A stretch of 56,377 nt of DNA from Nitrososphaeria archaeon (GCA_029776065.1 JARVJP010000009.1:114911-171287); one strand, 5' to 3'; shown: positions 7,958 through 17,599, counted from the first letter of the stretch. Numbers and translations are program-made. The notes: generated from the letters alone by a model not told the origin.

Positions 7958-8953
7958 ATGGAAGAAAAAAAACTTTGTTTAGGTATAGAGTCAACAGCAC
8001 ATACATTTTCAGTAGCAATAGTGTCAAAAGATAAAATATTAGCAGATGAGAGGGAAGTCTATAAACCTCCATTAGGCGAGGGAATTCATCCGTACGAGGC
8101 AGCACAACATCATTTCAGGGCTGCAAGGAAAGTTCTACAAAATGCGCTTAAGAAGAGTAAGAGAAAGATTGAAGATATGGATGTCATAGCATATTCAGCT
8201 GGCCCAGGTCTTGGGCCTTGTTTAAGAGTTGGTGCAGTAGTTGCAAGATCTATTTCTACATATTATGATAAACCTATGACTGCAGTTAATCATGCAATGG
8301 GACATATTGAACTTGCCAATTTTTTTTCAAAAGCAAAGGACCCTGTGATAGTACTTGTTTCTGGAGGGCATACCCTTGTCTCTACATATCTACATAAAAA
8401 ATGGAGGATATTCGGTGAAACACTTGATATCACCTTAGGTCAACTTTTTGATCAATTAGGAAGAGAGATGGGGTATAACTCACCAGCAGGTAAATATATT
8501 GAGACTTTAGCTGGTCAAGGAACAAAATACTTAGATATGCCGTATACCGTTAAAGGTAATGATGTGTCATATTCAGGGTTATTGACATTTGCTAAGAATC
8601 TTCTAAAGAAAGATAATAAAAGAGAGGATGTCTGCTTTTCAGTGCAAGAGACAGCATTTGCGATGTTAACAGAAGTAACTGAAAGACTATTAGCTTTTTC
8701 TGAAAAACGTGAAATAGTTTTGACGGGAGGAGTTGCAGCAAACAAAAGATTGCAGGAAATGATCAAGAGCTTGAGCTTAGTACATAATTCGAGCTTTTCC
8801 GTTATACCACGGAAATATAGTGGGGATTGTGGCGCTCAGATAGCTTTAGTTGGACTTTTACAATATGAAAGTGGAAATGTTGTAGAAGTTGATAAAAGCT
8901 TCATTAAACAATCTTGGAGAATAGATGAGGTTCATGTGACATGGAGAAACTGA
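7958..8953 (+). CDS. kae1: KEOPS subunit Kae1 (tRNA t6A threonylcarbamoyltransferase)
   Basis: 331 residues, ASKHA fold. It transfers threonylcarbamoyl from TC-AMP to A37 of ANN-decoding tRNAs. The metal-binding HxxxH is H112/H116 in NHAMGHIE; VSGGHT (134-139) and the late SGDCGAQIA element are family signatures. ATG start close to the promoter. The end overlaps the Bud32 gene by 13 bases, and Pcc1 lies further down the same strand, so three KEOPS parts are in this window; Cgi121 is not seen. Confidence 0.96.
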   Translation: MEEKKLCLGIESTAHTFSVAIVSKDKILADEREVYKPPLGEGIHPYEAAQHHFRAARKVLQNALKKSKRKIEDMDVIAYSAGPGLGPCLRVGAVVARSISTYYDKPMTAVNHAMGHIELANFFSKAKDPVIVLVSGGHTLVSTYLHKKWRIFGETLDITLGQLFDQLGREMGYNSPAGKYIETLAGQGTKYLDMPYTVKGNDVSYSGLLTFAKNLLKKDNKREDVCFSVQETAFAMLTEVTERLLAFSEKREIVLTGGVAANKRLQEMIKSLSLVHNSSFSVIPRKYSGDCGAQIALVGLLQYESGNVVEVDKSFIKQSWRIDEVHVTWRN

Positions 8954-9567
8954 TCAAAGTTGGTGCTGAAGCGAACATATATCTAGACAATTGGGATGGC
9001 ATAAAAGTTGTCAGAAAGACAAGGAGACCAAAACCTTATTGGAAAAAGGAACTTGATGACAAAATTAGAAGAACAAGGACAATACGAGAAGCCCAGTTTC
9101 TGACTAGCGTTAAAGAATTAGGTGTACTAACACCTATAGTATATTTCGTCGACCCTTTCTTAGGCGAAATAATAATGGAATATGTAGATGGAGTTAGAGT
9201 TAAAGACCTTCTTAACATGGACTCAAAGACAGGTTTCATTATGCTTTATGAAGCCGGGAAAGGTCTAGCTAAGATGCATAAGCATAACATCATACATGGA
9301 GACCCTACTACTTCGAACTTTATCATGCGTGACAGAAAACTTTACTTTATAGATTTTGGACTTGCGTTTTACTCTACACGATTAGAAGATAAGGCTGTCG
9401 ATCTACATCTCCTAAAACAAGTAATTAAGAGTGCACATCCCGAAGTCTTTAGTAAAGGATTTAAAATGGTTATAGAAGGATACCAACAAATTTTTGGCAT
9501 AGTTAAACCAGTATTAGACAATATAAAAGAAATTGAGAGGAGAGGGAGATATGCCACACTTGATTGA
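8941..9567 (+). CDS. bud32: KEOPS subunit Bud32 (atypical kinase/ATPase)
   Basis: 208 residues, minimal RIO-like kinase fold. Visible: lysine in IKVVRKTRRPKPYW, invariant Glu in TIREAQFL, catalytic loop HGDPTTSN (family usually HGDLTTSN), and metal-binding DFGLAF. Bud32 acts as a P-loop-less ATPase supporting Kae1 in t6A synthesis. In several archaea the two are fused; here they are separate but overlap by 13 bases. Confidence 0.95.
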   Translation: MEKLIKVGAEANIYLDNWDGIKVVRKTRRPKPYWKKELDDKIRRTRTIREAQFLTSVKELGVLTPIVYFVDPFLGEIIMEYVDGVRVKDLLNMDSKTGFIMLYEAGKGLAKMHKHNIIHGDPTTSNFIMRDRKLYFIDFGLAFYSTRLEDKAVDLHLLKQVIKSAHPEVFSKGFKMVIEGYQQIFGIVKPVLDNIKEIERRGRYATLD

Positions 9568-10135
9568 TAACAAGGTATATTTTGTCACTGGAAACGATAA
9601 AAAAGTTCTTGAAGCTAAACAAGTACTTTCCAATTATAGCATTCAAATAGAAAAGATTAAAATGAATAAAATAGAAATACAGTCCGATAGACTTGAATCT
9701 ATAGTTTCTTATGCACTTAAGCAAATGCCTGAAGATAGCAGGCGTATAATAGTAGAGGATTCAGGTCTTTTTGTTAAAGCATTAAATAACTTTCCAGGCC
9801 CCTATTCATCATATGTTTTTAGGAAGATAGGATGCGAAGGAATATTGAAGTTAATGCAAAATGAGACGATTAGAACGGCTAAATTTGTTTCTATAATAGG
9901 GCTCAGAAATAAAAATAAAGAAATTTTTATATTCAAAGGAGAAGTTGATGGCAAAATAACCTATAAAAAGGCGGGACGATTCGGATTTGGATTTGATCCG
10001 ATCTTTGTACCGAATGGATGTGAACAAACTTTTGCACAAATGAGAATTTATCAAAAGAATGCTTTATCTCATAGAGGGAAGGCATTCAAGGCAGTTGGTG
10101 AGTGGGTGTGTTCACAAATGACAAAACATATTTAA
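9551..10135 (+). CDS. XTP/dITP diphosphatase (RdgB/HAM1 family)
   Basis: 194 residues. The family hallmark VTGNDKKVLEAKQVL near the N terminus binds the triphosphate; VEDSGLFV and GFGFDPIF follow, and LSHRGKAF near the C terminus recognises the base. It hydrolyses ITP, dITP and XTP to keep deaminated purines out of RNA and DNA. I take the ATG at 9551 with a GAGGAGAGGGAG Shine-Dalgarno; a TTG six codons earlier is less likely. It overlaps Bud32 by 17 bases. Confidence 0.93.
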   Translation: MPHLIDNKVYFVTGNDKKVLEAKQVLSNYSIQIEKIKMNKIEIQSDRLESIVSYALKQMPEDSRRIIVEDSGLFVKALNNFPGPYSSYVFRKIGCEGILKLMQNETIRTAKFVSIIGLRNKNKEIFIFKGEVDGKITYKKAGRFGFGFDPIFVPNGCEQTFAQMRIYQKNALSHRGKAFKAVGEWVCSQMTKHI

Positions 10136-10138
10136 ATC
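10128..10138 (+). promoter_or_regulatory. TATA box of the uS15 gene
   Basis: ATATTTAAATC overlaps the stop codon of the ITPase gene and lies 26-36 bases before the uS15 ATG at 10164, so uS15 probably has its own near-leaderless transcript inside the longer operon. Confidence 0.55.
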
Positions 10139-10163
10139 GTTAAACTAGAGAGTGTGTTCGCAC

Positions 10164-10613
10164 ATGACAAGACAATATTCGCATAAAAGGGGGAAAGCGC
10201 ACTCAATTAGGCCTGTCTATAAACTTAGTCCTCCATGGGTAACTTACACACCAGAAGAAGTAATATCTTTAATAATCAAGATGGCAAATGAAGGTTTAAC
10301 CCCTAGTCAAATAGGCATTAAGCTTAGAGATGAATATGGGATACCATTACAGAAGCAAATTACAGGTAAAACAATAACAGAAATATTAAGGGAAAACAAT
10401 ATCATTCCAAAGGTGCCTCATGATTTAGATAATTTGATTAAAAAAGCTCAAAGGTTAAAGGAGCATTTGAAAGTTCACAAGAAAGATGGGAAAAATGTTA
10501 GATCACTCGAATTAGTTGAGGCAAGAATACATCGACTTTCAAGATACTATAAAGAAAAAGGCTTTCTAGATAAAAGTTGGAAATATAAAGCAGAAATAGC
10601 ACAACTAGAATAA
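10164..10613 (+). CDS. rps15: ribosomal protein uS15
   Basis: 149 residues, archaeal/eukaryotic S15p/S13e form with the N-terminal extension (MTRQYSHKRGKAHSIRP). The conserved core includes SLELVEARIHRLSRYYK. It binds helix 22 of 16S rRNA. ATG at 10164 is preferred over an in-frame GTG four codons earlier because it fits the TATA distance and the usual N terminus. First gene of the run uS15-GAN-Pcc1-SerRS2-eS1. Confidence 0.96.
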   Translation: MTRQYSHKRGKAHSIRPVYKLSPPWVTYTPEEVISLIIKMANEGLTPSQIGIKLRDEYGIPLQKQITGKTITEILRENNIIPKVPHDLDNLIKKAQRLKEHLKVHKKDGKNVRSLELVEARIHRLSRYYKEKGFLDKSWKYKAEIAQLE

Positions 10614-10623
10614 GTGCTACATC

Positions 10624-12051
10624 ATGGGCCTCAAAGAGTTCAAGGAGAAAACAGAAGACATATCAGAGTTGATTGAGACAACTATCGATGAAAGGAAACA
10701 AATCATTATTATTTGCCATCTAGATGCAGATGGAATAACTTCAGGAAGCATTATAGGAAAGAGTATCTTCAAGGAGGAAGGAAGAGCAGTAATCAGAGCA
10801 GTTAATGACCTGGGCCCAAATCAGATATTTAACCTTAAAAAGCAAGAATATGATTTCTATATATTTACAGATATAGGAATGGGGTATGTTGAGTTGTTAG
10901 ACAAAGAATTAGGTGAACGATGGATAATTTTGGATCACCATCAAAGCTCAGAAGATGAAATAAAGCATCAAAGGGTATTGAACCCCTATGAATTTGGAAT
11001 AGATGGGGGAACAGAAATTTCTGGCGCAGGGGTAGCTTATATGACTGCAAAAAAACTTAATAGTTCAAACAGGGAGCTCTCAGCATTAGCTATTGTAGGT
11101 GCCTTAGCAGATAGACAAGACCAAGGCCCGTCTAGAAGCTTAATCGGGATAAATCAAAAGGCGATCTTAAAGGATGCGAAATATATTGGATTAATAAAAG
11201 AAGAAAAAGATTTAATTTTCTATGGAAGAGAAACTAAACCAATACATGAATCAATTGGCTCTACAAATATCCCCTTTATACCCCTTATAACAGGAAATTA
11301 TGATGCATGTCTAGCAGCACTTGTATCTGCCAACTTTAAGGTAAAGGAAGGAGACAGGTGGAGAACTATATCAGAACTTTCATATGAGGAAAAAATGAAA
11401 TTAATTGAAATATTAATACCTTACATAACAAAAAGTGGAGCTAAAGGTGAGGTCATAGAAGAACTCTTCGGAAATGTGTATACATTATTAAAGGAAGAAG
11501 AAAGATCTATTTTAAGAGATGCTCGAGAATTTGGTTCACTGCTTAACGCATGTGGTAGGGAGGGAAAAGCAGGTTCTGGAATATTAATATGCTTAGGAGA
11601 CAGAGATGAAGCCTATTCTGATGGTGAGAAGATACTTCAAGATTATAGAAGAACCTTGATGAAATACCTTCAAATAATAAACACTGATGCAAAAAGAATG
11701 ATTAGTGGGAAAAAAATTGTACAGATAATTGGAGATGAATTAATAGACGAGAAAATGCTAGGTGCGGTTTCTTCCATATTGTCAAGCTCCTTGGCGTTTA
11801 AAGAAAAAATATTAATTGTTAGAACGAAAACAAAAGAAAATGATCTAAAAATTTCTGCCAGAAAAGGAAATAACACACTTAAGGAAATTAATTTAGGTCT
11901 AACAATTAAGGAACTTTCTAAGAAGTTAAACGGTTCGGGGGGAGGGCACGTTGCAGCAGCAGGTGCGAAAATACCATTGGAATCTTATGAAAAGTTTATT
12001 GCAGAAATGATAAAAAAGGTTGGCGATGAGGAAAACAAGATTGAGTCTTAA
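10624..12051 (+). CDS. archaeal RecJ-like single-strand nuclease (GAN/Cdc45-like)
   Basis: 475 residues, DHH superfamily. Motifs: CHLDADGI (D34, D36), FTDIGMG, LDHHQ (D105-H107), GALADRQD and the DHHA1 element GSGGGHVAAAG near the end. All metal ligands are present, so it should be an active exonuclease. The archaeal homologue associates with GINS at the replication fork and is the counterpart of Cdc45. It lies between uS15 and Pcc1, a common archaeal arrangement. Confidence 0.9.
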   Translation: MGLKEFKEKTEDISELIETTIDERKQIIIICHLDADGITSGSIIGKSIFKEEGRAVIRAVNDLGPNQIFNLKKQEYDFYIFTDIGMGYVELLDKELGERWIILDHHQSSEDEIKHQRVLNPYEFGIDGGTEISGAGVAYMTAKKLNSSNRELSALAIVGALADRQDQGPSRSLIGINQKAILKDAKYIGLIKEEKDLIFYGRETKPIHESIGSTNIPFIPLITGNYDACLAALVSANFKVKEGDRWRTISELSYEEKMKLIEILIPYITKSGAKGEVIEELFGNVYTLLKEEERSILRDAREFGSLLNACGREGKAGSGILICLGDRDEAYSDGEKILQDYRRTLMKYLQIINTDAKRMISGKKIVQIIGDELIDEKMLGAVSSILSSSLAFKEKILIVRTKTKENDLKISARKGNNTLKEINLGLTIKELSKKLNGSGGGHVAAAGAKIPLESYEKFIAEMIKKVGDEENKIES

Positions 12052-12286
12052 ATTTGAGACATATGATAAAAAAATGGCTTTAGCAATATTCAAATCCTTA
12101 AGTCCAGATAATGTAAACATTCCAAGGGAATTATCGTTTAACTTTAAACTTGACAACAATTGTATTCTCCTTCAAGTTACTACAAAAAGCGATTTAGAAA
12201 CGTTAATATCTACAGTAAGAGAGGTGCTCGATAATATAGGGTTATGCGTTCAAGTAATAATGGTGAGTAATAATGACAAAAATTAG
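12026..12286 (+). CDS. pcc1: KEOPS subunit Pcc1
   Basis: 86 residues, CTAG/Pcc1 fold. LSLKFETYDKKMALAIFKSLSPD at the start and LETLISTVREVLDNI in the middle match the family. Pcc1 dimerises the KEOPS complex and helps tRNA binding. ATG at 12026 is used; a TTG two codons earlier is possible. It overlaps the GAN gene by 26 bases and SerRS2 by 14. Confidence 0.85.
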   Translation: MRKTRLSLKFETYDKKMALAIFKSLSPDNVNIPRELSFNFKLDNNCILLQVTTKSDLETLISTVREVLDNIGLCVQVIMVSNNDKN

Positions 12287-13796
12287 TATGGATATTGAAG
12301 GATATTTCGTTTTAAGTAAGGAACATGAAGAAGTTAGTAGAATAATTGAAGAAAGCTTTGAGGAAACAAAGGTTGTATTATTAAGAGGTTCTGAAAAAGA
12401 TCCGCAGAATGCATGTTATTTGAAAAATTACAAAGTTGTTGGTAACACCCTTTTTGTAAACCTCACTTCAGGAAACTTGGTTAGAGCACATGTAGGAATG
12501 CTTAGGTTAAAGAAGATTTTCGCAAAGAAACTTGGTGAAAAACTGAAGATTGGGATTAGAGATTCTGGGACCAAGAAATTTGAGATTATTTTAAAACAAA
12601 AAATGGATGAAGTTTCAATAAATAAGATTAAGTCAATAACAAAGGTATTAAATGTTAGAACTGAGGGAGAAAGCACTGTTATTGAACTTCAACCTCTGGG
12701 AGAACAAGATCTAAGAGAAAATCTGGTAGATAGATTGATAACTTTAGTTGAAGAAGTGGCTAGAGAAAAACATGCAACTTTTGAACAGGTGCAGCCTGTA
12801 GTAAAAAGTTCAAATAGAAAGGAAATCAAGTTTTCAGGAGATCCTCTGATTTCAGGTTTAGAAATTGGATGGGTAGTCAACTTTCCTGGTAGAGGACAGT
12901 TTATTTATACAAGTAAATATGGAGCATTATTTGAAGTAATAAAGTCAATTTTGATTGAAAATGTTGTGAAGGCAAATGGATTCAAGCCTTTCCTTTTACC
13001 AAAACTTATACCATTTGAAGTTATGAAAAAAATGCCGGGGTACTTTGACAATATTCCAGAAGGAATGTTTTATGTTTCACCACCTCCACGGGAGCCGGAG
13101 GCCTTTGATAAATTCAAGCAAGAGTATAAGATTAAAAAGGAGATTCCAATAGAAGAATTAAAAAAAATTCTAAAGGACCCAGCTTATGTTCTTGCACCAG
13201 CTCAGTGCGAACCTTTTTGGCATTATTATAGTGTTATAAAACATAGCATTTCAGATTATCCTTTAAAATATTATGATTCATCAGGATACACATATAGATG
13301 GGAAGGAGGGGGTGTAGAAGGATTGGTTAGGGTCACAGAGTTCCAAAGAATAGAACTAACATATGTCGGTCTTCCTGAACAAGTTGTGAATATCCGTGAT
13401 AAAATTGTTGAAAAAGGAGTTTATGTAGCGGATAAAATTTTAGACTTGGAGTGGAGAGTAACAGCAGCTGCTCCATTTTATGTTAAGCAAGCTTCTACAG
13501 AGTTTGACCCATTTAACAGCGTAGATGTCCCAGCTTACGATATTGAGATATACCTCCCGTATAGAGGACCAAGAGAAAAGTCCGAATGGTTAGAGGTTGC
13601 GGGATGTTTTGTACACAAGAAAAAATTCGTAGAATCATTTAAAATAAAGAGTGAAGAGGGTAGTGAGATCTGGACGGGGTGTACGGGTTTAGGTCTATCC
13701 AGATGGGTAGCGGCTTTCCTAGCAGAGAAAGGTTTTAAAGAAGAGGATTGGCCAGCTAACGTATTAAAGAAATATCAAGAAATATTAGGTGAATAA
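12273..13796 (+). CDS. serS2: seryl-tRNA synthetase, rare class II zinc type (SerRS2)
   Basis: 507 residues. This is the atypical SerRS first described in methanogens, unlike the common bacterial-type enzyme. The three zinc ligands of the active site can be placed: C312 in AQCEPFW, E356 in RVTEFQRIE and C470 in WTGCTGLGL, lining up with C306, E355 and C461 of the Methanosarcina barkeri enzyme. The N-terminal tRNA-binding domain (1-170) is also of this type. Motif 2 and 3 regions are intact. ATG start with a GGTGA Shine-Dalgarno inside Pcc1; followed by eS1. Confidence 0.93.
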   Translation: MTKISMDIEGYFVLSKEHEEVSRIIEESFEETKVVLLRGSEKDPQNACYLKNYKVVGNTLFVNLTSGNLVRAHVGMLRLKKIFAKKLGEKLKIGIRDSGTKKFEIILKQKMDEVSINKIKSITKVLNVRTEGESTVIELQPLGEQDLRENLVDRLITLVEEVAREKHATFEQVQPVVKSSNRKEIKFSGDPLISGLEIGWVVNFPGRGQFIYTSKYGALFEVIKSILIENVVKANGFKPFLLPKLIPFEVMKKMPGYFDNIPEGMFYVSPPPREPEAFDKFKQEYKIKKEIPIEELKKILKDPAYVLAPAQCEPFWHYYSVIKHSISDYPLKYYDSSGYTYRWEGGGVEGLVRVTEFQRIELTYVGLPEQVVNIRDKIVEKGVYVADKILDLEWRVTAAAPFYVKQASTEFDPFNSVDVPAYDIEIYLPYRGPREKSEWLEVAGCFVHKKKFVESFKIKSEEGSEIWTGCTGLGLSRWVAAFLAEKGFKEEDWPANVLKKYQEILGE

Positions 13797-13797
13797 A

Positions 13798-14415
13798 ATG
13801 CCTAAAAGAACTTTAAAAGTAAAGGATAAATGGAAAGAGAAAACTTGGCTTCAAGTAGAAGCTCCTTCAATATTTGGAAACAAAATTGTTGCAAAGGTTC
13901 CGGTAACAGAAACAGATAAGGCTGTAGGAAGAACTATTGAGACAACTTTATTTGATCTAATCGGAGAAGACGAGGAACAATATTCAATTAAGTTAAAATT
14001 TCAAATAGAGAGAATCGAAGAAAAAATTGCAAAGACAAACTTCAAACAATTTGAGCTTGCTAGGGAAACACTGAAGAGTCTTATCCGTAAGGGATCATCT
14101 ATTATTGATTTCTACAAGGATATCGAAACAAAGGATGGAGCGAAACTCAGAGTATTTGTTATAGTATACACCACATCAAGAGTAAACACTTCAAGGAAGA
14201 AAGCAATTAGAAAGATTGCTGACAAAATTGTAGAAGCCAAAGCAAACAAACTTACCTTTGGACAGTTCGTTTTAGAGTCAGTATTAGGGAAAATAGCGTC
14301 TGAGATATTTAATGAATCAAAAAGGATTTCTAAAATCAGATATTCTAGCGTTAGGAAGCTAAAGGTACTTAGTTATCCAAAACAGGAAGAAAAGGTGTAT
14401 CCAGTTAGCCCCTAG
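13798..14415 (+). CDS. rps3ae: ribosomal protein eS1 (S3Ae)
   Basis: 205 residues; KVKDKWKEKTWLQVEAPSIF at the N terminus is diagnostic of S3Ae. A 30S platform protein near the mRNA exit. ATG chosen with TTAGGTGA Shine-Dalgarno; the gene starts one base after the SerRS2 stop. The last 11 bases overlap the convergent GTPase gene. Confidence 0.96.
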   Translation: MPKRTLKVKDKWKEKTWLQVEAPSIFGNKIVAKVPVTETDKAVGRTIETTLFDLIGEDEEQYSIKLKFQIERIEEKIAKTNFKQFELARETLKSLIRKGSSIIDFYKDIETKDGAKLRVFVIVYTTSRVNTSRKKAIRKIADKIVEAKANKLTFGQFVLESVLGKIASEIFNESKRISKIRYSSVRKLKVLSYPKQEEKVYPVSP

Positions 14416-15604
14416 CTTTTGCCGAAACTATCTTAATAACGTCACCATCATTCAAAACATGATCAGAACCTACTCTTAATCCTCTTTTAACATCAATAGC
14501 GTAGAGAAAACCTTCTCCAAGATCTGTATGTATTTTAAAGGCAAGATCTTTCGCGGTTGAACCTTTCTTAATCAACAGGGCTTCTGGAAGAATATTACCT
14601 TTTTTGTCAGAAAGAGAGCGTTCATCTTCTACAGGGAAGACTGTAATCACACCCAACAATTCTCTGAACGTTAAATTTATTGTCTCTTGAACACCCGTTG
14701 AGCCCCATTTATCTAAAACCTTTTCTTTAATAAGTTTGAGAGCCTTCCTTTGCGGTTCTGCTAGATTCGCAATGACCTTGAAATCGCTATTACCTGGGAT
14801 ATATTCTATAAGTCTTTTTTCAGCAGCACGTCTAAGAGTTAGTTCCGCTTCAGATGAACATGGGACACAAAGTCTTCCAGTAGATTTTATCTTCTCATAG
14901 TTTAACGGAGCTGGAAACAAATCAATTTTATTAGCTGCGATAGTGGTAGGCTTGGAAATCCTACGCAAATGCTTAACAAAATCCAAAATGTTTTGTTCGC
15001 TCCAAGAAGATAACTTCTTGTTCATCAAACCGACCGATTCTACAGAAGATAAAATATTTGCCTTAGAAATGGATAAGCCAGATAACTTCTGTTGTATTTG
15101 ATTTATCCCTGAATCAAAACTAGTCTCACTGAATTTAGAAATCCTTTGCCAATCACTCTTCAATATATTCAAAAACCATAAATCAAGTTCTTCTTCAACA
15201 AATTGTATATCCTCTAATGGCTCATGGGAGCCTGGGGTAACCGGTCTACCTTCTATATCAGTACAACCTGAGGCATCTACAACATGGATCAAAGCATCGG
15301 CCTGTCTAAGATCGTCAAGAAATTTGTTGCCAAGACCTCGTCCTAAAGCAGCACCAGGGACCAAACCAGCAACATCCATAAGCTTGACTGGAATTAAGCG
15401 AGTGCCATCTATACAAATTGATGTTGTAGGATTATCTTTTACTCCAAGTTCTTTACAGACACACTTCGTCCTAAAGTAAGCTAATCCAACGTTAGGATTT
15501 ATTGTAGTGAAGGGATAGTTGCCAATAGGCACACTTAACATTGTAGATGCACTAAAGAAAGTGCTTTTTCCCACATTTGTCTTCCCGATAATCCCAACTA
15601 GCAT
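14405..15604 (-). CDS. Obg-family GTPase of the YchF/OLA1-Ygr210 type with TGS domain
   Basis: 399 residues. P-loop GKTNVGKST at 8-16, switch II DVAGLVPGA, G4 NKID in AANKIDLF, and a C-terminal TGS domain (last 75 residues, ending LNDGDVIKIVSA). The archaeal Ygr210-like branch is a translation-associated NTPase. Unlike the TGS protein at 18313, all nucleotide-binding motifs are intact. Start is ATG at 15604. Divergent from the CoA-disulfide reductase gene. Confidence 0.92.
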   Translation of the reverse strand: MLVGIIGKTNVGKSTFFSASTMLSVPIGNYPFTTINPNVGLAYFRTKCVCKELGVKDNPTTSICIDGTRLIPVKLMDVAGLVPGAALGRGLGNKFLDDLRQADALIHVVDASGCTDIEGRPVTPGSHEPLEDIQFVEEELDLWFLNILKSDWQRISKFSETSFDSGINQIQQKLSGLSISKANILSSVESVGLMNKKLSSWSEQNILDFVKHLRRISKPTTIAANKIDLFPAPLNYEKIKSTGRLCVPCSSEAELTLRRAAEKRLIEYIPGNSDFKVIANLAEPQRKALKLIKEKVLDKWGSTGVQETINLTFRELLGVITVFPVEDERSLSDKKGNILPEALLIKKGSTAKDLAFKIHTDLGEGFLYAIDVKRGLRVGSDHVLNDGDVIKIVSAKARG

Positions 15605-15666
15605 CAATGTATCTTTGAATTTAAAATAAAAAAAGATTTAATCCTAAAACACGAAGAACTGATTTT

Positions 15667-17013
15667 ATGGAAAAGATTGTCGTCGTAGGCGGTGGAATAG
15701 CAGGAACTATAGCAGCAATGACTGCTAAGAAAGAATCTTCTAAGACCCCAGTTTCTCTGATAACAGAAGAAAGATATGCTGCATATTCCAGATGCGGACT
15801 TCCATACCTAATATCAGGAGAGGTAAAAAGATGGGAGCATCTTCTAATATACAATGAAGAAACTCTTAGAAACCAAACAATGATCGATTTAAAACTTTCA
15901 ACCTATGTGAAAAAAATTGACACATCAAACAGAAGAATAATTATATCTGAGCTGAATGAATACAGTAAAACTTTAGAGTACACCAAGCTCATAATTGCTA
16001 CAGGAGCAACTGCTATAAAGCCTTCCATAGTTGGAATAAATTTAAAAAATGTTTTCGAAATAAGAAATTTAAATGATTCCTTAAAGATAAAGGAGGCAGC
16101 TCAAAGTAAAGGAAAAGCGATTATAGTTGGAGGGGGATTAGTATGCCTAGAAACCGCAGAAGCACTAAGAAGAACTGGAGTTAAAGTTACAATTGTTTCT
16201 CAAGAAAAAGAGATACTTAGTATGGTTTTCGATGAAGAAATAGGGAAGCTTGTAAGAAGGAGGCTAGAAGAACATAAAGTTGAAGTTATTGAAGCATCAA
16301 AACTTGAATATATTTATGGAACACGTAAAGTAGAAGCAGTTAAGGTGAATGGAAGGATTCTACCCTGCAGTATACTTGTGATGGCTTTAGGAGTTAAACC
16401 AAATTCGTCTTTAGCTTTAGAGGCAGGGATACCGACTGGAAAATATGGTGGAATAATTGTAAATGATAAGATGGAAACTAAGATTCAAGACATATATGCT
16501 GCAGGTGACTGCACTGAAATATATAATTTCATAACCAACGAATATATGCCCATTCAATTAGCAACCATAGCTCATAGAGAAGGGGAGATTGCTGGTGGAA
16601 ACTCTGTAGGGGGTAATAAGGGAATTGGAAAGGTTGTTTCAAATTCATGTACAAAGATATTTGGATTAGAGCTGGCTACAGTAGGAATAACTCTAAAAGA
16701 GGCTGATAGAATGGGAATAAAAGCTTATGACATTTTCATTAAATCAAGTAATAAGATAGATTATTTCCCAAGAAAAAAAAGCGTGTGGACATATTTGATC
16801 TTCGATAGTAAAACGAATAGGCTTATTGGTGCACAATTAGCAGGTGAAAGAGCATCAACTTGGGGTAACTTTGCAGCACTAGCTATATTACAAGGTTTAA
16901 ACGTAGACGATTTAGCAAACTTTAGCAACTCATACTCTCCTTCTGTTGAGAACTTTTGGGCAGGATTGGTGGTCGCAGCTAAGAAAGTAAGGGAACTTAA
17001 AACTATAATATAG
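15667..17013 (+). CDS. CoA-disulfide reductase / NADH oxidase family flavoenzyme
   Basis: 448 residues, pyridine nucleotide-disulfide oxidoreductase. FAD-binding VVGGGIAG at 6-13, single redox Cys C43 in SRCGLPY, NAD(P) motif VGGGLVCLE in the middle, second FAD element AAGDCTE, and a C-terminal dimerisation domain. The lone Cys type reduces CoA or polysulfide, or acts as an NADH oxidase, in anaerobes. A TTTAAT box near 15635 sits about 30 bases before the ATG, suggesting a near-leaderless transcript. Convergent with L10e. Confidence 0.9.
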   Translation: MEKIVVVGGGIAGTIAAMTAKKESSKTPVSLITEERYAAYSRCGLPYLISGEVKRWEHLLIYNEETLRNQTMIDLKLSTYVKKIDTSNRRIIISELNEYSKTLEYTKLIIATGATAIKPSIVGINLKNVFEIRNLNDSLKIKEAAQSKGKAIIVGGGLVCLETAEALRRTGVKVTIVSQEKEILSMVFDEEIGKLVRRRLEEHKVEVIEASKLEYIYGTRKVEAVKVNGRILPCSILVMALGVKPNSSLALEAGIPTGKYGGIIVNDKMETKIQDIYAAGDCTEIYNFITNEYMPIQLATIAHREGEIAGGNSVGGNKGIGKVVSNSCTKIFGLELATVGITLKEADRMGIKAYDIFIKSSNKIDYFPRKKSVWTYLIFDSKTNRLIGAQLAGERASTWGNFAALAILQGLNVDDLANFSNSYSPSVENFWAGLVVAAKKVRELKTII

Positions 17014-17022
17014 TTTGGAATT

Positions 17023-17526
17023 TTACACAACTTGTTTTAGTTCGATTGCATTTATTCTAGTTTCCATAGGCAACTTTGATGAAGCTACTTTAAGCGCCTC
17101 CTTTGCTCTTTCCCTATCAGCACTCTTAACTCTCACTATCATTATAATGTTACCAATGTCAACTCTTGCAGCAAGACCTACAGGTTTACCAAATGCCCTT
17201 CTCATACCTTCTTGAAGGCGGTCAGCACCGGCAGTCGCAATCATCTTATTTTCTCTGAGAATAACATGAGGATAAACTTTTAAAAGAAGGTAGTAGTTTG
17301 ACTCACCTAGATCTTGAAGCTTCTTGTTTGCGGCAACACGAGCCGCTTCTAAAGCGTTATGTCTCACTTGGACCTTCGATGCTGATATAAGTTGTAATTC
17401 TAAATCGTAATCGCCACTAGCCTTTCCTAGAGAAAACTTTGCAACCTTTGGTTGAGGGGACCCACCGACGTACTTTTTCCTAGTATAGGGCATCCCTGCA
17501 GAATGGCGATAATTCTTACCATGCAT
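17023..17526 (-). CDS. rpl10e: ribosomal protein uL16 (L10e)
   Basis: 167 residues; MHGKNYRHSAGMPYTRKKYV and RMRRAF-like QEGMRRAFGKP are typical of archaeal L10e. It lies near the peptidyl transferase centre and tRNA elbow. ATG at 17526 has a GGGTGA Shine-Dalgarno 10 bases upstream; a GTG three codons earlier is too close to it. Monocistronic, divergent from TrmJ. Confidence 0.96.
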   Translation of the reverse strand: MHGKNYRHSAGMPYTRKKYVGGSPQPKVAKFSLGKASGDYDLELQLISASKVQVRHNALEAARVAANKKLQDLGESNYYLLLKVYPHVILRENKMIATAGADRLQEGMRRAFGKPVGLAARVDIGNIIMIVRVKSADRERAKEALKVASSKLPMETRINAIELKQVV

Positions 17527-17599
17527 GTTGTTCACTTCACCCGTTTGTATGCCAATATTTAAATCATTTTAAAGAAAATGATAAAGGAGTAAATATTCT

